52,212 nucleotides of DNA, taken from contig DATIWF010000045.1 of NCBI GenBank assembly GCA_035519535.1, forward strand, positions 1 through 52,212, given 5' to 3'. Shown here in pieces: positions 15,867 to 23,570 of the stretch (positions within the stretch are counted from its first letter, which is position 1; the number at the start of each line of letters is the position of its first letter). The translations under genes were made by a program, and so were the position numbers. Below the pieces are notes generated by a model. The model was not told where the DNA came from and ran no database searches. It worked only from the letters and a program-made list of their open reading frames with translations. This stretch comes from DATEGZ01 sp035519535 (lineage in GTDB: Bacteria; Acidobacteriota; Vicinamibacteria; Vicinamibacterales; SCN-69-37).

Positions 15867-17693
15867 TCAGAGGCCCGCGCGCTTCTTGGCCGCCTGGATC
15901 ACGGCGTCCATTTCCTCGCGATGCTTGTCGAACGTGTCGTCGACGACCTGCAGCGTCGGGATCTGCGCGTCCCGCAGGCCCAGCGTCTGCGCGTTCCATC
16001 GTCCGAAACCGGACTCGTGCACGCCGGAGCTGCCGCGGCCGGGCGCCGGGCTGCTGAGGTGCTGGAAGAACCGCGCGTACCGCTGGACGACTTCGGTGAT
16101 TTCGGTCTGACCGAACGAGTGATAGAGCGGGATGAACTCTATCATCGCGTCGTAGTGCATCTCGCCGACGGGCGCGACGTTCGGATACTTCGCGCGGAGG
16201 TCCATCACGAGCCTGCGCGTGCCTTCGTGCATGTCGGCCTTGTCGTTGTTGACGTAGCCGCCGACGATGTCGAGGAAGTAAGCGTCGGGATGGTAGCGCT
16301 CGATGACATCCGAGATGCGGTCGAACATGTGCCTGCGCCACGACTCGACGCCGAGGTTCATGTACGACAGCCAGCCGTCCTGATGCCGATCGTTGTCCCA
16401 GTCGACCCAGTTGAGATCCATCCGGTCGCCGTCGGGCTTGAACGTGACGGCATCGGCGACGCCACGGAAATCCGCGCGCTTCCGATTGGCGGCGTTGGCG
16501 CCGAACATCGGCATCATCGCGAAGCCGAGCTTCTGGCCTTCGCTGATGAGCGTGCGGAAGCCGGCCTCGCCGCCCATGCGTTCGCTCGCCTTGTAGCCGG
16601 GGTAGTCCCAGTAGTAGCGGCCGTCCCACGCCGCGAGGAACGCCGTCACGCGCTTCGGATCGATGCGCGTCGCGATCCAGCGAAGGATCTCGAGCTGGCG
16701 CGCGTAGTTGTTGAAGATGTAGCCGGTGTAGTGCTGCCCGTGGAGCGTGACGGCGAGCGCGAGGTTGCGCATCCAACTCGGCACGTCTGTGCGAGTGTTC
16801 CAACGCGGTAGCCTGAACGTCGATGCGACGCTCTCGTAGTGCGATTGCGCCGCCTTGCGCGCCGAATCGGTCGGCCCAATCTGCCACGCTGGGACATCGA
16901 ATGTGTTCGTCGTCTCCCAGCCGTTGGTCTCGACCATCAACTCCGCCCGATAGGCGGACTCTCCCGGCTGCAGAAAAATCCGCGTGGTCCGCACGCGATC
17001 CGCACGGGAGGAGATGTAGAAATACTGGTCGCCTCGTTCTTGAATCAGGACAAGCGGCGTCGTCAGGCCGCTGTTGACGACGTTGCCGAAGAGGTCGCCT
17101 CCCGAGAACGGATAGCCAAAGAGCAGCTCGCTATCGCCAGGATTCGAGAACGGCGCACCGGCGCCCGATACCTGGCCTCGCGGCACGCCGCGCACCACGA
17201 TCGATATCGCACGGATGGGTTGGGTCATCTGAACCTGCGCGCGGCACTCGACATTGCCGCGCCCTGCCAGATCGACAAGGTCCGATGATTGCACCCTGAG
17301 CGTAATCCGCCCGTCTGCCTTCTCCTGCCCGCCCGCCCACACGAGGCGGTCGCACACAACCGTCACCGGATTGCCAGGCGTGACGGCCAGCCTCGTCGCG
17401 TCCATCGCATACGTGTTCTCGTACGTGAACACGAGCACGCTGACTTTGTAGGGTCCGACGACGACGGATGGCTCGGGAAAATCGAAGCTGAATTTCTGAA
17501 ACGATCGCCCGCGCGGCGGAATGAAGACGTCGCTCGTGGACGTCAGCGGCAGAATCGTGCCGTCGGGCGCCGTCTGTGACGGCGTAGGTGCGGCGGCGAT
17601 CTCGGATGGCGCGAGCCGTCCGGCGACTGCGGCGCTGACACCCGCCGCGCCGACGGCCTTGAGCAGCGTTCGTCTGGAAATGCGATGGCCCAT
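15867..17693 (-). CDS. Tat-exported protein with glycoside-hydrolase-like barrel
   Basis: This 608-residue protein begins with a twin-arginine signal (SRRTLLK at residues 6-12, then a hydrophobic span to about residue 34), so export of a folded protein is expected. The N-terminal half (40-290) is beta-rich. The C-terminal half has the alternating pattern of a TIM-barrel hydrolase, with acidic ends of strands such as AFLAAWDGRYYWDYPG, DLNWVDWDND, AYFLDIVGGYVNND and PVGEMHYDAMIEF. I could not assign a named GH family; the barrel call is by pattern. Candidate catalytic acids are the Asp in YFLDIVGG and the Glu in VGEMHYD. Its promoter may be the TAGAAT 8 nt before the ATG. It is separate from the YbjN-like gene downstream (57 nt). 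Confidence 0.6.
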   Translation of the reverse strand: MGHRISRRTLLKAVGAAGVSAAVAGRLAPSEIAAAPTPSQTAPDGTILPLTSTSDVFIPPRGRSFQKFSFDFPEPSVVVGPYKVSVLVFTYENTYAMDATRLAVTPGNPVTVVCDRLVWAGGQEKADGRITLRVQSSDLVDLAGRGNVECRAQVQMTQPIRAISIVVRGVPRGQVSGAGAPFSNPGDSELLFGYPFSGGDLFGNVVNSGLTTPLVLIQERGDQYFYISSRADRVRTTRIFLQPGESAYRAELMVETNGWETTNTFDVPAWQIGPTDSARKAAQSHYESVASTFRLPRWNTRTDVPSWMRNLALAVTLHGQHYTGYIFNNYARQLEILRWIATRIDPKRVTAFLAAWDGRYYWDYPGYKASERMGGEAGFRTLISEGQKLGFAMMPMFGANAANRKRADFRGVADAVTFKPDGDRMDLNWVDWDNDRHQDGWLSYMNLGVESWRRHMFDRISDVIERYHPDAYFLDIVGGYVNNDKADMHEGTRRLVMDLRAKYPNVAPVGEMHYDAMIEFIPLYHSFGQTEITEVVQRYARFFQHLSSPAPGRGSSGVHESGFGRWNAQTLGLRDAQIPTLQVVDDTFDKHREEMDAVIQAAKKRAGL

Positions 17694-17701
17694 GACGGGC
17701 C

Positions 17702-17707
17702 ATTCTA
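17702..17707 (-). promoter_or_regulatory. -10-like box (TAGAAT) for the Tat-exported gene
   Basis: On the minus strand TAGAAT is followed by 8 nt and then ATG at 17693, with no ribosome binding site. This is the same box and distance as upstream of the S9 peptidase gene (937-942), which supports a shared promoter type with very short or no leader. Confidence 0.4.
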
Positions 17708-17712
17708 CGGCG

Positions 17713-17955
17713 TCAGTCCTGCTCGAGCGCCTTCACAATCGCGCGCACGAGGTCGTCGGGTATCGGCGTGGCCGCGTCCTCGTCCGGCGACGTCATCGCG
17801 AGGCGCTCGACGACGATCGTGTGGCGGTACTGGGCGAGGAACACCCGGCAGTTGGGGCAGCCGGCGAGGTGCGCTTCGAACGTCTGGCGCGACGTCGCCG
17901 AGAGCTCCTCCGCGACGTAGTCGACCAGCACGTCCGTGAAGTCGCGGCAGGTCAT
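17713..17955 (-). CDS. Zinc-finger (zf-HC2) anti-sigma factor, short
   Basis: This 80-residue protein carries the zf-HC2 anti-sigma zinc-binding motif: Cys3 (MTCRDF), then HLAGCPNC at residues 29-36. The helical N-terminal anti-sigma domain is followed only by about 40 residues with no membrane span, so it is a soluble zinc-binding anti-sigma factor, as seen for redox-responsive types. Its ATG overlaps the sigma factor stop by 4 nt, which gives translational coupling and near-equal amounts of the two. It is the last gene of the pair; the Tat-exported gene begins 20 nt further on. Confidence 0.88.
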   Translation of the reverse strand: MTCRDFTDVLVDYVAEELSATSRQTFEAHLAGCPNCRVFLAQYRHTIVVERLAMTSPDEDAATPIPDDLVRAIVKALEQD

Positions 17956-18566
17956 GGCTGGGCCCCCTGGAATTCAGGCGCAATGAGCGCGCGCAGCGCC
18001 ATCCGCGCCCGGTGCAGCCGAATCTTCACGGCGTTCGCCGTGATGCCCAGCATCTTCGCCGCTTCCTCGGTATCCAGCCCTTCGATGTCGCGCAGCAGGA
18101 GCACGGTCCGGTACGATTCGGGGAGCTGGTCGATGGCGCGGCGCACGGCTTCGCGCGTCTCACGCCTCGAGACGGTCACGTCGGGCGGCTCCGTCCACGC
18201 CACAAACCGCTCACGATGATGCCCGTCGTCCTGGAACCCCGGCAGGATGCCGTCGATCGGCTCTTCGGGCTTGCGCCGCTGCGAGCGCAGCTTCATGAGC
18301 GCCGCGTTGACCGCGATGCGATGAAGCCACGTCGAGACTTTGGAGGAGGCGTTGAAGGTCCGGCGCGACCGGTAGGCGGAAATGAACGCGTCCTGCACCG
18401 CGTCGCGGGCCAGGTCGTCGTCGCGCAGGATCCGGCGGGTCACGGCTAGCAGCCGCCCGCCGTAGGCGCGAATGAGCTGCTCGAACGCCTTGGCGCTGCC
18501 CTCGCGCACGCCGCGTGCCAGCGCGGCTTCGTCCAGCTGAGTCGGCGGACCAGAACGGTCGGACAT
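17952..18566 (-). CDS. ECF RNA polymerase sigma factor
   Basis: This 204-residue sigma-70 family protein has only regions 2 and 4. Region 2 (about 25-95) includes DDLARDAVQDAFISAYRSRRTF and STWLHRIAVNAALMKLRSQRR. Region 4 (about 140-195) includes QLPESYRTVLLLRDIEGLDTEEAAKMLGITANAVKIRLHRAR, whose last helix contacts the -35 element. It directs RNA polymerase to a specific regulon and is held by the co-encoded zinc-finger anti-sigma. On the minus strand a TAGCAT box lies 9 nt before the ATG. The regulon is not evident; the genes around it encode secreted hydrolases. Confidence 0.94.
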   Translation of the reverse strand: MSDRSGPPTQLDEAALARGVREGSAKAFEQLIRAYGGRLLAVTRRILRDDDLARDAVQDAFISAYRSRRTFNASSKVSTWLHRIAVNAALMKLRSQRRKPEEPIDGILPGFQDDGHHRERFVAWTEPPDVTVSRRETREAVRRAIDQLPESYRTVLLLRDIEGLDTEEAAKMLGITANAVKIRLHRARMALRALIAPEFQGAQP

Positions 18567-18629
18567 GAAGGAGTCATGCTAGCACGCGCCTTCCACTGAG
18601 ATTCCAGCCGGCGGGCGGGGGTTTCTCGC

Positions 18630-21500
18630 CTACCGCACGATGGCCGCCGTGTTGGGCGCGACGGCCGCGCCACCCCCGACGTTGAACTGCCGAGCGGTCG
18701 TCGTGACGTTCCAGCCGTCGAGAGTGACGAGCGGGCGGCCGGGCCCGAGATCCTGCAAAGCCGCTTCGATGGTCGTCGTGCGGCGCTCGCCGGGCAGCAG
18801 CGAGACGTAGTTGTCGGAGTAGAACACCGGGAGCACGCGCTGATTCGTCCGCTGGTTGCGGAGCTGAACGTGCGCCAGCAGCGCGACCGCCGAGGAGGAG
18901 TTGGACAGGGTCACGTCGAGCAGCAGCTTGCCGCCCGAATCGCGGCGAACGAGGTCCACGCCCAGGGTCACCATCGGCAAGCTGTCGAGTCCGGTCAGGT
19001 CATCGGGCGCCGCGTCGTTGCGCCAGTACGTATTGTCGGAGACCTTGCGGCCATCGTCGTTCCAGAGTTCGAGCTTCACGACGTGCACGCCCGTGAGACC
19101 GGCCGGGAAGGGCACGGGTCCCAGATCGGTGGCGGCACTGCCCGCGGGTCCGGGGACGTCCTGCATCTGATCGAGCAGGGTGCGGCCATCGAGGCCGACC
19201 ACACGAACGCGGTACTTCAGTCCCGCGGCGAACGTCCGGTTGGTGTGGTTGACGACCATCGCGTGGAAATTGGTCTGATTGAGCTGGATGTGGATCGGCT
19301 CGCACGCCACCTTGACCGCGAAGAAGCTCGCGAACGGCTCGAGGTCGTAGCTGTAGATCTGCCACGTCAGGCTCGGCTGCGCCGGATTGCTCATCCAGGC
19401 GATGACGGCATTCGACGGATCGAACAGCTTCGCGAATCGGCCCTCGTACAGCGCGCGATAGGCTTCGTAGTCCGCCATCTGCGCGGCGCGGACGAAGCGC
19501 GGCAGCGTCGAGATGTCGCCGTAGCGCGCCGCGAGCGTCGCGAGGTACTGCGCGCTGTGGTTGTTGCCGCCGCCCGTCGCGAAGTCGTGCTCGGCCCAGT
19601 CGTCGTTGGGGAAATGCTCGGCATCGCCCGCCGGCATCATCGCGTAAATCGCCTCGAGCGTCGGGATGGAGACCGACCCGATCTCCGTCTTGAACGGCGT
19701 CATGGGCCCGCCGCGGCTTTCTGCGTAGTAGCTGGCCGGCGGTTGCCACCAGTACGGCCCGCCGGATCGCACGCCGCGGCCGGCGTCGGAGTCCGGCTGG
19801 AACGCGCGCCCCGGGTCGAGCTCGGCCGTGATCTCGGCGAGCCGATCGGCCATGAACGCCGGCGAGGGCGCGCCCTCGTTGCGCCCGCACCACAGCGCGA
19901 TCGATGGATGGTTGCGGAACCGCAGGATCTTCTCCCGGACGTTGGCGAGATACAGCGAGATGTCGGTGAGATCGCCATCCCCGGTCTCGCCGCGTTGGCG
20001 GCCGCTGTCGAGTCCGGCGGCCGGCTGGAAGAACTCGTCCCACACCAGCAGGCCGTAGCGATCCGCGAGGTCGTAGAAATCTTCGCTGGTGCTCTGGCCG
20101 ACCCAGTTGCGCACGATCGTGTAGTTCGCGTCCCGATGCAGCCGCATCTCGGCGTCGAGCCGCTCGCGCGGGATGCGCTTCATCGCCTCGTCCATGCCCC
20201 AGTTGCCGCCCTTCGCGAACACCGGGACGCCGTTGACGACGAGCGCGAGGGTGGTGCCGCCGTCGAGCGCGTACGAGATCGTCCGCACGCCGACGTTGAA
20301 ATCCATCACGTCGGAGACGCTGCGGTCGGCCGCGAACGCGAGATGCAGCGGATAGAGAGATGGTTCGCCAAAGCCATTGGGCCACCAGAGCTTCGGGTGA
20401 TTGAGGCGCAGCTGAGGCGTGTTCGCCGGCGAGAGCTTCACGGTGGTCGTGCCGCCCGGGTCGATCGCGATGGGGCCGGAGTGAAAGGCGATCTCGCCGA
20501 GCGTGCCTTCGAGGACGCCAGTGACCGCAGACGCGGCGACGTTGACGACCGCGACTTCGAGCGAGACGTCCGCGGTGGCCGCGCCGGCTGGCCGCACATC
20601 GGTGACGACGTACGGATCGCGCAGGACGACCGGTCCGCTCGCCGACAGCGTGACCTTCTGCCAGATGCCCATGTTGCGATCGCGGATCGCCGGCATCCAA
20701 TCCCAGCCCTGCGACGCGACGAACGTGGGGCCGTCGTGCGAATGCAGCCCGCCGTTCAGTCCGAGGCCCCACTGCTGCGTCTGCTCGAGCGGGTCGGCCG
20801 GCGTCGGCGGCGGGTGAACGAGCACCGCCAACGCCGCGCGCCGGCCGGGCGAGACGTGCGCGGTGATGTCGAACTGCCCGCGCGCAAACGCGCCGCGCAC
20901 CTCACCGACTTTGCGGCTGTTCACCCACACGTCGGCGAGGTAGTTGACGCCCTCGAACGTGAGCCAGACGCGCCGGCCGGCGTAGCCGCTCGGGATCTCG
21001 ATCTCGCTGCGATACCAGTACGAGGTGCGGCACAGACTTTCAGGAATGATGTTCGGCCGGTTGTTTTCGCCGTAGAGCGGCTCGGGGTACACGCCGTTGC
21101 TCACGAGCGTCGTGAGGACGGTGCCGGGCACGGTCGCGCGATACCAGGCGTGAGACGCCGGCCGCGGCGCCTGCTCCCATTCGGAGGAGTGACGCGGACG
21201 CGCCGCGCCGTTCCTGCCGGGATCGGACGCCGGGTTGGCGCTCGCGGTGGGCGGCGGCCCGTACGGGTGCGGCACGTAGACCTCTGCCGCGAAGGCGACG
21301 CTCGAGACCGCGTCTGCCGACGCGTCGACGTTGGCCACGTCCTGCATCAGCCAGCCGGACGACAGCGCCAGGGGCGGCGGCAGGCTCGTTGTCGCCGGTC
21401 GCGGCTGGCGCGCGCTCGTTGACGTGCCCGTGACCGCCGCGAGCGCCATGCAGCATACCCAGGTCGCGAGCGAACCGGAACCGAGACGGAGCACGTTCAT
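18630..21500 (-). CDS. Secreted GH2 glycosidase (exo-beta-glucosaminidase/mannosidase-like)
   Basis: This 956-residue protein starts at ATG 21500 with signal peptide MNVLRLGSGSLATWVCCMALAA; AGGAAA lies about 10 nt upstream. The layout is GH2 type: a sugar-binding jelly roll (VWLTFEGVNYLADVWVNSRKVGE), an immunoglobulin-like domain, and a TIM barrel from about 420. The barrel carries the acid/base Glu542 (WCGRNEGAPS) and the probable nucleophile Glu606 (FKTEIGSVS), and two beta domains follow. The WCGRNE and KTEIGS motifs resemble exo-beta-D-glucosaminidases and beta-mannosidases rather than beta-galactosidases. Likely substrates are beta-linked hexosamine or mannose ends; which one cannot be settled by reading. 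The gene is divergent from the debranching enzyme gene (122 nt). Confidence 0.9.
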   Translation of the reverse strand: MNVLRLGSGSLATWVCCMALAAVTGTSTSARQPRPATTSLPPPLALSSGWLMQDVANVDASADAVSSVAFAAEVYVPHPYGPPPTASANPASDPGRNGAARPRHSSEWEQAPRPASHAWYRATVPGTVLTTLVSNGVYPEPLYGENNRPNIIPESLCRTSYWYRSEIEIPSGYAGRRVWLTFEGVNYLADVWVNSRKVGEVRGAFARGQFDITAHVSPGRRAALAVLVHPPPTPADPLEQTQQWGLGLNGGLHSHDGPTFVASQGWDWMPAIRDRNMGIWQKVTLSASGPVVLRDPYVVTDVRPAGAATADVSLEVAVVNVAASAVTGVLEGTLGEIAFHSGPIAIDPGGTTTVKLSPANTPQLRLNHPKLWWPNGFGEPSLYPLHLAFAADRSVSDVMDFNVGVRTISYALDGGTTLALVVNGVPVFAKGGNWGMDEAMKRIPRERLDAEMRLHRDANYTIVRNWVGQSTSEDFYDLADRYGLLVWDEFFQPAAGLDSGRQRGETGDGDLTDISLYLANVREKILRFRNHPSIALWCGRNEGAPSPAFMADRLAEITAELDPGRAFQPDSDAGRGVRSGGPYWWQPPASYYAESRGGPMTPFKTEIGSVSIPTLEAIYAMMPAGDAEHFPNDDWAEHDFATGGGNNHSAQYLATLAARYGDISTLPRFVRAAQMADYEAYRALYEGRFAKLFDPSNAVIAWMSNPAQPSLTWQIYSYDLEPFASFFAVKVACEPIHIQLNQTNFHAMVVNHTNRTFAAGLKYRVRVVGLDGRTLLDQMQDVPGPAGSAATDLGPVPFPAGLTGVHVVKLELWNDDGRKVSDNTYWRNDAAPDDLTGLDSLPMVTLGVDLVRRDSGGKLLLDVTLSNSSSAVALLAHVQLRNQRTNQRVLPVFYSDNYVSLLPGERRTTTIEAALQDLGPGRPLVTLDGWNVTTTARQFNVGGGAAVAPNTAAIVR

Positions 21501-21622
21501 CGTCCGCGTTTCCTGGCTGACATGGGCCCGCCGCAACATAGCACGCACGGGGTTGGTCCGCCCGTCGCGCGGGCGGCCGCGGGCGATCGAGTATTCTGAA
21601 GGTTGCGTCGGCCGGGTACCAG

Positions 21623-23539
21623 ATGAATCTAGATGCGCGCGAGTGGCTCGAAACCGACGGCCTGGGTGGCTTCGCCTCCGGCACCGTCAGCGGCGTCCGC
21701 ACGCGGCGCTACCACGGGCTCCTGCTGGTCGCGACGACCCCGCCGACCGGCCGGATGATGCTCGTCAACGGCTTCGACGCGTGGGTCGAGACGCCCAACG
21801 GCCGCGTCTACATCTCCAACCAGCGGTACCTGCCCGACGTGCTGCACCCGGACGGCTTCTGGCGGATCGATCAGTTCCACGCGGATCCCTGGCCGACCTG
21901 GCGGTGGCGCGTGACCGACGACGCCGACGTGACGCAGGAAGTGTTCGTCTCGCGGGGATCGCCGCGCACGGTCGTGCGGTGGCAGCTGACGGGCCGTCCG
22001 ACGCCGGCGAAGCTCTTCGTGCGTCCGTTCCTCTCGGGTCGTCACTACCACGCGCTGCACCGCGAGAACGCCGCGTTCAACTTCGACGCCCAGACGAGTG
22101 AAGCCGGCGTCGTCACGTGGCATCCGTACCTCGGGGTGCCGGGCATTCGAAGCCGATCGAACGGCACGTACACGCCCGACCCGCAGTGGTACCGCGACTT
22201 TCTCTATCTGGAGGAGCGCAGCCGCGGGCTGGACGACGTGGAGGATCTGGCGAGTCCGGGCACGTACGAATGGGACCTGTCGTCCGGCGAGGCGGTGTGG
22301 ATCGTCGAGTCCACCACCGCGCCCGACACGACGGAGCTGCCGGTCGAACTGGCGCAGCGGCTGCGCCACTCCGAGTCGGAGCGGCGGCGCGCGTTTCCGT
22401 CGCGGCTGCACCGGCACGCGGACGACTACATCGTCAAGCGCGGCGACGGCTGCACGATCGTGGCGGGCTACCCGTGGTTCACCGATTGGGGGCGCGACAC
22501 GTTCGTCGCCGTGCGTGGATTGTGCCTGGCGACGGGACGCGTGGCGACGGCGCGCCGGATCCTGCTCGAGTGGGCCGACACGGTCACCGAGGGCATGCTG
22601 CCGAATCGCTTTCCGGAAGGCGGCGAGGCCCCCGAGTTCAACGCCGTAGACGCCTCGCTGTGGTTTGTCATCGCCGTGCACGACCTGCTGCGCGCCTCCG
22701 AGGGCAGCCGCAGCGTGACGGACGCGCACCGCCGCCGGCTGCTGATGGCCGTCGAGCAGATCCTGCGCGGATACGCGCGCGGCACGCGCTACCGCATCCA
22801 TCTGGATGCCGACGGCCTGCTCGCGGCCGGCGTCCCCGGCCAGAACCTGACGTGGATGGACGCGAAGATCGGCGACCTCGTCGTCACCCCGCGGATCGGG
22901 AAGCCGGTCGAGGTGCAGGCGCTCTGGCTCAACGCGCTGGCGTTTGCCGGTCGCGATTCCGCCGATTGGCGGCGGCTGTTCGAGCGCGGCCTCGCGCAGT
23001 TCCAGGCGAAGTTCTGGAACGCCGAGCGCAGCTGTCTCTTCGATGTCGTGGACGTCGATCACCTGCCCGGTCGCGTGGATGGATCGCTCAGGCCCAATCA
23101 GATCTTCGCCGTCGGCGGTCTGCCGGTGGCGATTCTCACCGGCACACGCGCACGTCGGGTCGTCGATGCGGTGGAGCGCGCGCTCGCGACGCCGATGGGC
23201 CTGCGGACGCTGGCGCCCGGCGACCATGGATATCACCCGAGGTACGACGGCAACACGGCGGCGCGCGACGCCGCGTACCACAACGGCACCGTGTGGCCGT
23301 GGCTGATGGGCCCGTTCGTCGAGGCGTGGATCCGCGTCCGCGACGACACGCCGCACGCCCGCGCCGAGGCGCGGGAGCGCTTCCTCCGGCCGCTGCTCGG
23401 CGAGCTCGAGCGTCTGGGCCTCGGCCACCTGCCCGAGATCGCCGACGCCGAGGCGCCCTTCACGCCGCGTGGCTGCCCGTTCCAGGCCTGGTCGCTCGGC
23501 GAGCTGCTCCGCCTGCTCGACGAAACGCAGGGCGTCTAG
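21623..23539 (+). CDS. Amylo-alpha-1,6-glucosidase / glycogen debranching enzyme family
   Basis: This 638-residue cytosolic protein has two parts. Residues 1-240 are the N-terminal 'GDE_N' beta domain, starting EWLETDGLGGFASGTVSGVRTRRYHGLL. Residues 270-630 are an (alpha/alpha)6 barrel of GDE_C/GH133 type, with PWFTDWGRDTFVAV near residue 285, ASLWFVIAVHDLL near 345, and WPWLMGPFVEAW near 560. The family removes alpha-1,6-linked glucose stubs from glycogen. There is no signal peptide. TATTCT lies 25 nt before the ATG. It converges on the GH63-like gene with 31 nt between the two stops, and the pair may act together in storage or compatible-solute glucan turnover (inference). Confidence 0.9.
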   Translation: MNLDAREWLETDGLGGFASGTVSGVRTRRYHGLLLVATTPPTGRMMLVNGFDAWVETPNGRVYISNQRYLPDVLHPDGFWRIDQFHADPWPTWRWRVTDDADVTQEVFVSRGSPRTVVRWQLTGRPTPAKLFVRPFLSGRHYHALHRENAAFNFDAQTSEAGVVTWHPYLGVPGIRSRSNGTYTPDPQWYRDFLYLEERSRGLDDVEDLASPGTYEWDLSSGEAVWIVESTTAPDTTELPVELAQRLRHSESERRRAFPSRLHRHADDYIVKRGDGCTIVAGYPWFTDWGRDTFVAVRGLCLATGRVATARRILLEWADTVTEGMLPNRFPEGGEAPEFNAVDASLWFVIAVHDLLRASEGSRSVTDAHRRRLLMAVEQILRGYARGTRYRIHLDADGLLAAGVPGQNLTWMDAKIGDLVVTPRIGKPVEVQALWLNALAFAGRDSADWRRLFERGLAQFQAKFWNAERSCLFDVVDVDHLPGRVDGSLRPNQIFAVGGLPVAILTGTRARRVVDAVERALATPMGLRTLAPGDHGYHPRYDGNTAARDAAYHNGTVWPWLMGPFVEAWIRVRDDTPHARAEARERFLRPLLGELERLGLGHLPEIADAEAPFTPRGCPFQAWSLGELLRLLDETQGV

Positions 23540-23570
23540 CCGACGGTTCGCTCCGCCGGCGCGCCGCCGT